NCBI GenBank assembly: GCA_025358255.1 | Contig: JANYKC010000091.1 | Location: 1 to 51,700 of the forward strand | Length of the DNA stretch: 51,700 bases | Direction of reading: 5' to 3' | DNA from: Spirochaetaceae bacterium | Lineage (GTDB): Bacteria; Spirochaetota; Spirochaetia; Treponematales; Rectinemataceae | Shown here: positions 16,896-24,496 of the stretch, one piece after another | How positions within the stretch are numbered: position 1 is the first letter of the stretch | How the letters are laid out: each line of letters starts with the position of its first letter | Program-made: the position numbers and the translations under genes | Notes under the pieces: model-generated | The model's database searches: none | Told to the model about the DNA's origin: nothing | The model's input: the letters and a program-made list of their open reading frames with translations, nothing else

Positions 16896-16961
16896 CAATG
16901 GATGCAAAAATGAGGACGGCCCTTTGCTTTGGAAGTGGATTGGCGCTATTTGCGAAGGCGG

Positions 16962-17004
16962 AAAAAAAGCTCCGGGGAAAAAGGAGGTTAAAACCCCGGA
17001 GCTT
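16962..17004 (-). terminator. Intrinsic terminator of the phosphoribosyltransferase-like gene
   Basis: AAGCTCCGGGG (16967-16977) and CCCCGGAGCTT (16994-17004) form an eleven-base-pair stem. On the minus strand seven T residues follow. It lies about 130 bases past the stop of the upstream minus-strand gene and before the rex promoter. Confidence 0.8.
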
Positions 17005-17135
17005 ACGCACAGCGTAGAGTCATGACGAACTCTAGGATAAATATACACGCTGACTTCCGAGGAAAGCAAGGCATTTTTTCATTCGCTGGCAAAAAGCGCG
17101 CCCATACCTCCAGAGGCTGCATATCGATGCAGCAG

Positions 17136-17996
17136 CTATTCATACCAATGCCGCCCGACAAAGTCCGGCCGGATCGACGCGCCCGCGTGCCTGATCACGC
17201 AGGCCGACTTGGTCCGGTCGAAAAGAGGCGCAATGCGCTCCATGAAGCGCGAAAGCGTCGTACCTCCCGCTACATCCTCGTCAAAAACGATCGCGTAACC
17301 CCTGGCCCAGCCGGCGAGCCAGGCTTCGTCCTGGAGGGAGACGATGGGAGACTCGTCCTTGCGCTTGAACATCGAAAAGCGGATGAAATAGAGGGGAAGG
17401 TCCAGGAAATTGGCGAGGATCAGCCCAGGCATGATGGCACCATGGGCCGCCGCCACCAGGATATCCGGATGGCCTTCCTTGAGGATCAGGTCGGCGAGTC
17501 CCCTGATCTTGGCCGGCTCTGTTGCCCTCCAGGTATACCTATCCATCGTGCTTGTGTAGACGAAAGCCAGAATTTCGGCCGGAAGCCCTTCCCTGAAAGA
17601 GGCAAGCTTTTGGGGAAGCAAGGGATCGAGGGCATAGGCGCCTTTTGCCAGGTCGATGGATGCGCGATACAGACGATTCGCGGATTCGACCTCCACGATG
17701 GAATGCGGGAAACGGTATCGCCGCGCTTCGGCTAGCTCGTAGTAGACGGTCGGATGGAAGGGCAGTCCGTGCTCCGCGCAGATCTTGTAATTGAGGAGGA
17801 CATTGACCATGGCTGGAACCAGGATGAGAAGGCGCCGCGCCAGGTCGACCTGGCGGAGCTCCTCTCCTTGCAGGCTCTCGTACAGCTGTGCCACCAAGGT
17901 GGCCACGTCATCCAGGATCAGCCCATAGGGAGCTTCCAGGTCCATGTCCGCCGGGGCTTCAAGCCAGTCTTCTCCGGCAAGGAATAGGTCTATCAC
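17136..17996 (-). CDS. Phosphoribosyltransferase-domain protein
   Basis: About 286 residues with the GTG start at 17996. The C-terminal third has YAIVFDEDVAGGTTLSRFM, a PRPP-loop-like motif of type I phosphoribosyltransferases (two acidic residues, then G-G-T-T), after strands such as ILVAAAHGAIMPGLILAN. The N-terminal 150 residues are helical and match nothing I know. The substrate cannot be predicted. Start choice is uncertain: GTG at 17996 is preceded by a TAGACT box at seven bases and no Shine-Dalgarno sequence; an ATG at 18080 would overlap feoB by 44 bases; an internal ATG lies at 17946. The gene follows feoB by about 40 bases and may have its own promoter. Confidence 0.65.
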   Translation of the reverse strand: MIDLFLAGEDWLEAPADMDLEAPYGLILDDVATLVAQLYESLQGEELRQVDLARRLLILVPAMVNVLLNYKICAEHGLPFHPTVYYELAEARRYRFPHSIVEVESANRLYRASIDLAKGAYALDPLLPQKLASFREGLPAEILAFVYTSTMDRYTWRATEPAKIRGLADLILKEGHPDILVAAAHGAIMPGLILANFLDLPLYFIRFSMFKRKDESPIVSLQDEAWLAGWARGYAIVFDEDVAGGTTLSRFMERIAPLFDRTKSACVIRHAGASIRPDFVGRHWYE

Positions 17997-18036
17997 GGTG
18001 GAGAGTCTAGCTTGCGGCCGTCCGGGGCGGAAGCTC

Positions 18037-19884
18037 CTAGGCCGACAGTCCCAAGGACAGTCCGATGAGTCGAGCGACAAGGGATGCCGAGTAGGCGAGG
18101 ATCAGGCTCCACAGCAGGGAGATCGTCGTCCATTTCCTGGATCCCGTTTCGCTCTTCATGACCGCCAAGGTCGCAAGGCATGGGGTATACAGGAGGGTGA
18201 AAACCAGGAAGGCCAAGGCAGTCGCGCTTCCCATCATGCCAGGGAGTGCGGCAGCGAGCGGGGCTCCCTGGCCAGCGAGGAGTCCCAGGGTGGAGATGAG
18301 GACTTCCTTCGCCGCGATGCCGGAAATGAGGCCCACCGTGAGGCGCCAGTCAAATCCGAGGGGCGCGAAGACCGGGGCGATGAAGTGCCCAAAGAGCCCG
18401 ATTATCGATGCCTCGGGGGTGGTGCCCAGGGGAAGGTTCATCAGGAGCCAGAGGATGGCAGAGGCCGCGAAGATCAGGGTGCCGGCCTTGGCCAGGTAGC
18501 CCCTGGTCCGGTTCCATGCCTCCCGGAGGAGGTTCCGCGCGAGGGGAAAGCGATAGGGTGGAATCTCCATGACCAGCCCGCCCCCTTTTTCCGGCGCTAT
18601 GAACCTGGACGAAAGGGCGGCGGTGAGGATGCCGGCGATCATGCCCGAAAGATAGAGCGAGAAGATGACAAGTCCCGCCATCCTGCCGAAAAAGGCGCCG
18701 GCCACCACGACATAGACAGGAAGCCTGGCGGAGCATGAGGTGAAGGGAACCATGAGGGTCGTGCGGAGACGATCCCGCGGCGACTCGATTGTACGTATTG
18801 CCATGATGGCGGGAACGTTGCAACCGAAGCCCATGATGAGCGGGATGAAAGCCTTGCCATTGAGTCCGATCCTGCGCATCAAGGCGTCTGTCGCAAAAAC
18901 CGCCCTGGCCATGTAGCCGGAATCCTCGAGGAAGGAGAGGATGAGGAACATGAAGAAGACATAGGGGACAAGGAGAAGCACGTTTCCGACGCCGCCGAGG
19001 AGGGCCCCTTTGACAAAGGACGCCACCATGGCTTGGGGAATGGCCTTGGCAAGGTCTCCTAGCCCGTCGAGTCCGCGCTGGAAAAGCCCGACAAAGACGC
19101 TTCCCAGGCCGAAGGTGATTTCGAACATCGCGAAAACCACGGTGAGGAAGACCAAGGGGCCGGCCAAGGGCGAAAGGGCCATCCTGTCCAGGAAGACCGC
19201 CACGCCACCCCTGCTTTTTTCCGCCCTGTCCGTTTTTCCGCGGTTGTCCTGACTGTTGTCCCTGGCGATGGCGCCCGCGGCTCGGGATCGGTCCGCCCGT
19301 GCTTCGTCGCTTCCGGATCCTCCGGAGAAGGCCGGTGGAAGTCCGCTCGGTGCCCTCGAAGCGAGACTCGAAACAGCCGCCTTCACCACTTCGGCCGCGC
19401 CCCTTCCGGTCCTCCCGTCCATCGCGAGGACCGGAACGCCCAGGGCTTTTGAAAGGCCGTCAAGGTCGACCTCAATCTGGCTTTTGGCCAGCTCGTCCAG
19501 CATTGTCAACGCAATCACCATGGGGCGCCGCAAGGCAAGGAGCTCCAGGGTAAGGGTGAGTTGCCGCTTTAACAGGGTCGCGTCCACGATGTTGATGATG
19601 ACGGCTTGGGGGAAGGCGGCCAGCGCGTCGCGTGCCACGACTTCATCCGGACTCGTCGATTCGAGGCTATAGGTGCCCGGGATATCCACGACTGTCGTCC
19701 CCTTTTTGGCAAAACGGCAGCTGGCCTCCTTGCGTTCCACGGTGACACCAGGCCAATTCCCGACACGCTGGCTACCTCCCGTCAGCGCGTTGAAAACGGA
19801 AGTCTTTCCGGCGTTCGGCTGGCCGGCCAGGAGGATACGGTCCTCCGCTTCAAGTATTTGTGAATCGGTGTCGCAGCAACTCAT
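18037..19884 (-). CDS. feoB: Ferrous iron transporter FeoB
   Basis: 615 residues from MSCCDTDSQIL (ATG at 19884), five bases after the feoA stop. The N-terminal G-protein domain has G1 GQPNAGKTS, G2 NWPGVTVE and G3 DIPGTYSL. The G4 motif reads TMLDE; the usual first Asn (NMLD) is Thr, which may weaken guanine specificity. The membrane part has about eight or more segments with the conserved Cys-containing gates GCNVPAIMAIRTI and TSCSARLPVY. FeoB imports Fe2+ across the inner membrane, mainly in low oxygen. The linker after the G domain (about residues 185-230) is Ser/Arg/Asp-rich. With about 615 residues it is shorter than E. coli FeoB (773). Likely controlled by the palindrome in front of feoA. 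Confidence 0.94.
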   Translation of the reverse strand: MSCCDTDSQILEAEDRILLAGQPNAGKTSVFNALTGGSQRVGNWPGVTVERKEASCRFAKKGTTVVDIPGTYSLESTSPDEVVARDALAAFPQAVIINIVDATLLKRQLTLTLELLALRRPMVIALTMLDELAKSQIEVDLDGLSKALGVPVLAMDGRTGRGAAEVVKAAVSSLASRAPSGLPPAFSGGSGSDEARADRSRAAGAIARDNSQDNRGKTDRAEKSRGGVAVFLDRMALSPLAGPLVFLTVVFAMFEITFGLGSVFVGLFQRGLDGLGDLAKAIPQAMVASFVKGALLGGVGNVLLLVPYVFFMFLILSFLEDSGYMARAVFATDALMRRIGLNGKAFIPLIMGFGCNVPAIMAIRTIESPRDRLRTTLMVPFTSCSARLPVYVVVAGAFFGRMAGLVIFSLYLSGMIAGILTAALSSRFIAPEKGGGLVMEIPPYRFPLARNLLREAWNRTRGYLAKAGTLIFAASAILWLLMNLPLGTTPEASIIGLFGHFIAPVFAPLGFDWRLTVGLISGIAAKEVLISTLGLLAGQGAPLAAALPGMMGSATALAFLVFTLLYTPCLATLAVMKSETGSRKWTTISLLWSLILAYSASLVARLIGLSLGLSA

Positions 19885-19889
19885 GCCTG

Positions 19890-20120
19890 CTACGCGCAGC
19901 CGATGGGGGTGACGCAAAGGCGGCCGGCCAGCTCCCTGCCAAGCATGAGCCGGGCGCCCGCCGCGCCAATGACGAGGGGGCAAGGCTTGCGGTTGTTGAG
20001 GACGGCTATACGTTCTCCGGCCATGATCCCGAGGTTTTGGCATCGCAGGCGCAGCTCCGGAGCGAAGTCAAAGGAATCTATGGTCACGTAGCTTCCGGCG
20101 GGGACTTTCGCTAGGGGCAT
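19890..20120 (-). CDS. feoA: Ferrous iron transport protein FeoA
   Basis: 76 residues of an SH3-like FeoA: opening MPLAKVPAGSYVTIDSFD, the middle LGIMAGERIAVLNN and the glycine-rich end with LMLGRELAGRLCV. FeoA is a small cytoplasmic partner needed for full FeoB transport. The ATG follows AGGAG by seven bases. feoB starts five bases later. A GTTAG-N6-CTAAC palindrome overlaps the promoter, suggesting metal-dependent repression. No feoC is visible. Confidence 0.92.
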   Translation of the reverse strand: MPLAKVPAGSYVTIDSFDFAPELRLRCQNLGIMAGERIAVLNNRKPCPLVIGAAGARLMLGRELAGRLCVTPIGCA

Positions 20121-20136
20121 CTATAGTCTCCTGTTT

Positions 20137-20174
20137 GTTAGATAAAGCTAACTCCATTAAGACCTTGTTGTCAA
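20137..20174 (-). promoter_or_regulatory. feoAB promoter with DtxR-type palindrome
   Basis: On the minus strand a perfect -35 TTGACA (20169-20174) is followed at 17-18 bases by a weak -10 (TTAGCT or TAGCTT). Covering this -10 is GTTAGATAAAGCTAAC (20137-20152 on the plus strand), an inverted repeat GTTAG-N6-CTAAC. It resembles the TTAG-N6-CTAA core of DtxR/IdeR-family metal regulators. Repressor binding there would block RNA polymerase. The regulator itself is not in the window. Confidence 0.5.
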
Positions 20175-20196
20175 TGCCCCCAACGCCTTGTCGCGG

Positions 20197-20967
20197 TCAC
20201 TGTCGGGAAGATCCAAGCTCGGTCAGCTGTCCCCAATACCGGAGGGGCATGAGCCGCCGTTGCAGGTCGGGATTTCGCCGGTCCACGTTCTCTACGGTCT
20301 TGAAGTAGCTGCGCCAGAGGGCGACTTCTTCCTCCTCCTCGGCCTCTGGCATGACCCCCTTGAGACCTTCCCCGTTGAGGGATTCCAGGGATATGAGACT
20401 GCCTTTCTTGACCGAAGCCAGGCCAAAGCCGCGCACCAGATCGACAATCGCAAAGGCCTCGGCCCCAAAGCGGCCCAGGAAAAACGGAGCCAATGCCGGA
20501 AGGACATTGAACTGGGGTTCGAGGAGGGCAACGTAGCGCCCATCGCGGCGCAAGGAAAAGCGCGCGAAGCCCTCAAGGAGGTGGGTTTCCTTGGTGACCT
20601 GCCGCACCGCGGCGGCGAGGCGCGAAAGCGAAGGGAAGGAATAGTCTCCCAGTGCCGTTTCCCCGCGCCGGAGGCAATCAAGTCCCACCGCGACAAGGTC
20701 GGCTTCGAGGGCTTCCTCGCTCATCCAGGCGCGCAGGACAGCCGCGTAATAGCGCCGGGAAACTTCGAGGATAGCGTCGACCGCCACATCGACAGCGGCT
20801 TTCGGGGGACAATAGGCTGACCATGAGGCCTCATTTCCGAAGAGTCCCATCTCAGGGCGGATCGCGCAGAGTACGGACGCCGGAGCCATGCCTTCGGAAA
20901 GTCCATGGGCGACGAGGACAAGGAGGGATTCAAGGGAACCGTCATAGCTCCAGGTCTCCGGTTTCAT
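20197..20967 (-). CDS. DUF4130-type DNA metabolism protein
   Basis: 256 residues, from the ATG at 20967 that overlaps the radical SAM stop codon as ATGA. It begins MKPETWSYDGSLESLLVLVA and contains VTKETHLLEGFARFSLRRDG and YVALLEPQFNVLPALAPFF, matching the family I know as TIGR03915/DUF4130, 'probable DNA metabolism protein', which is regularly encoded beside a radical SAM partner (as here). Part of the family is said to resemble uracil-DNA-glycosylase-like folds; I cannot verify that here. The two proteins presumably act together in repair or modification of nucleic acid. The reaction is not known to me. Confidence 0.82.
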   Translation of the reverse strand: MKPETWSYDGSLESLLVLVAHGLSEGMAPASVLCAIRPEMGLFGNEASWSAYCPPKAAVDVAVDAILEVSRRYYAAVLRAWMSEEALEADLVAVGLDCLRRGETALGDYSFPSLSRLAAAVRQVTKETHLLEGFARFSLRRDGRYVALLEPQFNVLPALAPFFLGRFGAEAFAIVDLVRGFGLASVKKGSLISLESLNGEGLKGVMPEAEEEEEVALWRSYFKTVENVDRRNPDLQRRLMPLRYWGQLTELGSSRQ

Positions 20968-22262
20968 GGGAAGACGAACTCCAATTGGCTTTGTACCGCG
21001 AGGGCCATGGGCTTCCCTGAGGGGCCGCTCCATGCCGCTTTTCCGAGGAGGGGAGTCCGGGAGGCCGGCGGCCTGTCCATAAGGAGGGGCCGCAGGCCTT
21101 CCCAAGCGATCGAGGTTTCCAGGGCACGGCCATACAGGGAAAGGAAATATCTGGCCCTCTTCATGACAAGCCCCAAGCGGGGAAGGAGCTCGGGCTTCAA
21201 CTTCGCTGCCCGCCTTGCCGAGACGATGCGTCGGGCCGAAGTGGCGCCAAGGCCGGGCACGCGCATGAGTTCCTCCATGCTCGCCCTGGACAGCTCGACC
21301 GGAAAGAACTCCGGATGGGCCAAGGCCCAGGCGCTTTTTGGATCGATCTCCTCGCAGAGGTTGGGAAGTGCTGGATTGAGGAGCTCCTCGGCCTTGAAGC
21401 CATAGAATCGGAGCAGCCAATCGGCCTGGTAGAGTCGGTGCTCCCGGAGGAGGGGAGGCGGGCCGGTAGGAAGGCGGGCATCAAGCCCGACTGGGAGATA
21501 GGCTGAATAATAGACCCGCCTGAGTCTGTAGCGGCGATACAGGCTTTGCGCGAGGCCGAGGAGGGCCATGTCATCGTCCGGCGTGGCGCCAACAATGAGC
21601 TGGGTGCTTTGTCCAGCGGGGGCAAAATCGGGAGTCGCCGCGATGCGACGGCTGTCTTCCCTCGCTTCAGCGCAACTTTCCCCGATAAAGCGCATGGAAG
21701 AGAGGATTTCCTTTCCTGACTTGTCGGGGGCCAGCTTGGAAAGGCTTGCCGCGGTCGGAAGTTCGATGTTCGCAGAGAGCCTATCGGCATACCGGCCCGC
21801 TTTTTTTAATAAGCGGTCGCCACAACCCGGAATCGCTTTCAAATGGATATAGCCGCCGAAACCTGCATCCTCGCGCAGGCTCCTCGCGACTTCCACGAGT
21901 CGCTCCATGACAATGTCCGGATCCGCGAACACACCGGATGAGAGAAAAAGCCCTTCTATGTAATTGCGCCGATAGAAGGAGAGGGTGAGTTTCGTGAGTT
22001 CCTGAGTCGAAAACGAGGCGCGCGGGATATCGTTCGAGGCGCGGTTCATGCAATATGCGCAATCATACCGGCAGGCATTTGAAAAGAGGAGCTTGAGGAG
22101 GGAGATGCAGCGTCCGTCTCCGGCAAAGGAGTGACAGACGCCTGCCGGCAGGTTTCTCCCCATGCCCCCCGGCGGGGCGCGGCGGTCGCTCCCGCTTGAA
22201 GCGCACGATACATCGTACCTGGCTCCCGCGGAAAGAATCTCGAGTTTTTTTCCGAGTTCCAT
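20964..22262 (-). CDS. Radical SAM protein with helix-hairpin-helix, putative DNA modification/repair
   Basis: 432 residues. The iron-sulfur motif is SNACRYDCAYCMNR (Cys64, Cys68, Cys71, C-x3-C-x2-C). A nearby GDGRC adds another cysteine. Around residue 330 the segment MRVPGLGATSARRIVSARR is a helix-hairpin-helix DNA-binding motif. This combination, with the DUF4130 gene next door, fits the family I know as TIGR03916, 'putative DNA modification/repair radical SAM protein'. After about residue 375 there is a tail not needed for the fold. The start is ATG at 22262: no Shine-Dalgarno sequence is present, but a good promoter ends six bases before it, so the messenger is probably leaderless. An ATG 54 bases upstream would fall inside that promoter. 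Confidence 0.85.
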   Translation of the reverse strand: MELGKKLEILSAGARYDVSCASSGSDRRAPPGGMGRNLPAGVCHSFAGDGRCISLLKLLFSNACRYDCAYCMNRASNDIPRASFSTQELTKLTLSFYRRNYIEGLFLSSGVFADPDIVMERLVEVARSLREDAGFGGYIHLKAIPGCGDRLLKKAGRYADRLSANIELPTAASLSKLAPDKSGKEILSSMRFIGESCAEAREDSRRIAATPDFAPAGQSTQLIVGATPDDDMALLGLAQSLYRRYRLRRVYYSAYLPVGLDARLPTGPPPLLREHRLYQADWLLRFYGFKAEELLNPALPNLCEEIDPKSAWALAHPEFFPVELSRASMEELMRVPGLGATSARRIVSARRAAKLKPELLPRLGLVMKRARYFLSLYGRALETSIAWEGLRPLLMDRPPASRTPLLGKAAWSGPSGKPMALAVQSQLEFVFP

Positions 22263-22268
22263 AGGAAT

Positions 22269-22297
22269 ACTATACGGATGTGTGGTTGTGGTTGCAA
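22269..22297 (-). promoter_or_regulatory. Promoter of the radical SAM pair, leaderless type
   Basis: On the minus strand TTGCAA (22292-22297) and TATAGT (22269-22274) are exactly 17 bases apart. The -10 ends six bases before the ATG, which places the usual start site on the A of the start codon. Confidence 0.6.
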
Positions 22298-22521
22298 GTG
22301 GCCCGAAGCTTATCATGTCGTGGAAGTCGTGCCCTCGCCGCCGCGGCCCTGCCGGTCTTCGGCTAGTCTGGATACCCTAAAAACCATGTTTGCGGTCGAT
22401 GTGGGCAGTGGCTTCATCCTTATCATTTTTCGCTCCAACGGCGCATTGTTCATCGAGGGGATTGGTCTGTCCAATTCCGTGAATGGAGATTGTAGATAAA
22501 ATCTGCAAGCGGACATTTGAT
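22298..22521. other. Non-coding stretch upstream of the ABC-F pseudogene
   Basis: No convincing gene. A 37-codon plus-strand frame starts at 22386 and a 26-codon frame at 22483-22563; the second runs through the terminator below and stops 17 bases before the ABC-F start. Neither has a Shine-Dalgarno sequence. The stretch could be the leader of the ABC-F gene. Confidence 0.35.
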
Positions 22522-22553
22522 GCGGCCTTTCTCGACAGAAAGGCCGCTTTTTT
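22522..22553 (+). terminator. Strong intrinsic terminator, possible ABC-F attenuator
   Basis: GCGGCCTTTCT (22522-22532) and AGAAAGGCCGC (22537-22547) form a perfect eleven-base-pair stem with a four-base loop and six T residues after it. No intact plus-strand gene lies upstream. It stands 17 bases before the Shine-Dalgarno sequence of the ABC-F reading frame, where ABC-F resistance genes often carry an attenuator. Confidence 0.85.
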
Positions 22554-22582
22554 CATCGCTTGAATAATGCAAGGAGTTCATG

Positions 22583-23900
22583 ATGCGGTTGATGGAAGCC
22601 CGGGGCCTGTCGAAGGACTGGGACGGTACGCCCTTATTCGAGGCGGCTTCAGTTTCGATCGACGAAGCGGGCAAAATCGGGATAGTCGGATCAAACGGAT
22701 CGGGAAGGCCGGGCCTCCTTGGCATCTTCGCCGGACGCGACCAGGATTTCCGTGGCAGCCTCAAGCGCTAGGCTGCCTTGAGGATCGGACTCGCGCCGCA
22801 GCGCCATGAACCGCCACAAGGCATCGCCAGTGCCGACCTCCTGTGCGCACAGGAGGTCGGCCATTGCGGACAGCCTGGAGAACCTCGGTGAAGAGTTCGG
22901 CCACCTCGAGGGCAAGGCCCTGGACCGGGCCCTGGCCTCCTAAGCCGAGCTAGGGGCCAGCTTCGAGCTTCACGGGGCGGAAGTGGCCCGGGACAAGGCT
23001 TGCCGTCTCCTTGGGAGGATGGCCCTGCCTGCGCTGGGGAGAAGGAGGCCGCGCGCCTTTCCGGCGGCGAAAAAAACGTCCTTTCCCTGGCCCTCGCCCG
23101 AAGCTTCGAGGAGATCGCCCGATCCCGCCCTGACCGTCCGAGGCTACCGGAAGGCTAGCGGAAAGCCTGCGGAAGGCCTAGGGAGGGCCTACGGAGGGCA
23201 GATCCTCCTGGAAGGGGCGGAGCTCGACCTCCTCGTGGCCGAAAGGCGGCCCCTGTCGGACCCAAAGGCTCGGGGAAGACCGGCATGCTCCGGGACATCG
23301 TGGCCGCTGCCGGGAGCATGGGCGGGGAGGCGAAACGGCTCGAGGTAGCGCGCGCCTATCTTGTCGGCGCCAATTTCCTGGTCCTGGACGAGTCCACGAA
23401 CCACCCCGGCATCGAATGCCGCGAAGCCCATGAGGAAGGCCTCGCCGATTTCGGGGGGACCATCCCCCTCGTCTCCCTTGACCGCTGGTTCCTCGAGAAT
23501 GTGGCCGAGCGGATAATCCTCCTTGAGCACCGGAAGCTCGTTGCCTATGAGGGAGGCTTTTCCGAATTCTGGAGGGATGCCGGCCCCACCAGTTCCTCGT
23601 CCCGCACGGCCGCGGGAAGATCCTTTGCCAGAGGCGGAGGGACTGAATCGAGGCCTGAGGACAGGTGGGCGGATCTTGGGAGGAGACGGCAGGAAAGCGC
23701 GGACCTGGCTGGGCAGGGCATGGGAGCTCGAGGAGCAGGCAGGCCGGGAGGAGCGGAGAAAACCCGAACTGGAGGGAGCCTCGGCACAAGCGTTAACCGA
23801 AAGGGATTTCTCCAAGGCCAGTCGCCTCGCGGAGGACGTGCAGGGCCTCACCAAGGCTGCGCGGTCCCGGCGACGGAACTGGGCGGATGGGTGGAAGGGC
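22583..23900 (+). pseudogene. Decayed ABC-F ATPase gene
   Basis: The start is intact: AAGGAG, then ATG at 22583 and MRLMEARGLSKDWDGTPLF, as in ABC-F proteins. The first Walker A is damaged (GSNGSGRPGLL, with Lys-Ser/Thr lost) and the frame stops at 22769. Later pieces appear in other frames: signature LSGGEKNVLSLALA near 23060; second-domain start YGGQILLEGAELDLL near 23190; Walker A GPKGSGKTGML near 23260; LVLDESTNHPGIE (for LLDEPTNHLDIE) near 23380; and IPLVSLDRWFLENVAERI (for VSHDRxFLxxVxxRI) near 23470. A C-terminal coiled coil with AQALTERDFSKASRLAEDVQ ends near 23890. ABC-F proteins work on the ribosome, in translation control or antibiotic resistance. Many frame changes and lost catalytic residues mean it is dead. 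The glutathione peroxidase stop abuts its end. Confidence 0.85.
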
Positions 23901-24386
23901 CTATTCGGCGAGGGCACGCTCTATGTCGGCCTCGAGGGAAACGGGCTCGGCTGTGGGCGGGTAGCGCTTGACCGAAGTCCCGTCCTTTCCTATGAGGAAT
24001 TTCGTGAAATTCCACCTGATGCGCGAGCCGAAGAGAATGCTGTTCCTGGATTTCAACCATACGAAGAGGGGATGGGCCTCGTTCCCGTTCACCGCTATTT
24101 TCGACATGACCGGAAAGCTGACGCCGTAGTTGAGCTCGCAGAAGCCCATGATCTGCGAATCGGTTCCAGGTTCCTGATGGGCAAACTGGTCGCAGGGGAA
24201 GGCCAATACCACGAGGCCCTGCCCGCCGTATTTCCTGTGAAGGGCTTCAAGTCCTTTGTATTGGGGCGTGAAACCGCACTTGCTCGCGGTGTTCACGATG
24301 AGGACGGGCTTTCCCTCAAAGCCGCGAAAATCGACCACCTTGCCGTTGCCGGCCTTGGCGCTGAAGTCATAGAAGGTAGTTTCCAT
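23901..24386 (-). CDS. Glutathione peroxidase-family thiol peroxidase
   Basis: 161 residues with the whole family signature: peroxidatic Cys in NTASKCGFTPQY, the Gln motif AFPCDQFAHQEPG (usually FPCNQF), and WNFTKFLIGKDG giving Trp and Asn. A further Cys in GFCELNYGVSFPV is the resolving cysteine found in thioredoxin-dependent members, so thioredoxin rather than glutathione is the likely reductant. It removes hydrogen or lipid peroxides in the cytoplasm; no signal peptide is present. The active-site residue is Cys, not selenocysteine. The ATG follows GGAGG. It is monocistronic, between two broken genes, and is the only intact gene between 22300 and 25523. Confidence 0.94.
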   Translation of the reverse strand: METTFYDFSAKAGNGKVVDFRGFEGKPVLIVNTASKCGFTPQYKGLEALHRKYGGQGLVVLAFPCDQFAHQEPGTDSQIMGFCELNYGVSFPVMSKIAVNGNEAHPLFVWLKSRNSILFGSRIRWNFTKFLIGKDGTSVKRYPPTAEPVSLEADIERALAE

Positions 24387-24496
24387 TCCCGGCCTCCAAA
24401 CAAAGGATGTATTGTAAATATACCCAATGTTGGAGGCCCGGGCAAATGCGATGCGCGGCGCCTTGCGTCAGCCCCGCGCCGCCCCTTCACGCGGCT

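Noticed and set aside
16849..16900. A Rex operator in front of rex
   Set aside because: Only a partial half-site (TAGTGAAAA) is visible; the full TTGTGA-N6-TCACAA palindrome is missing.
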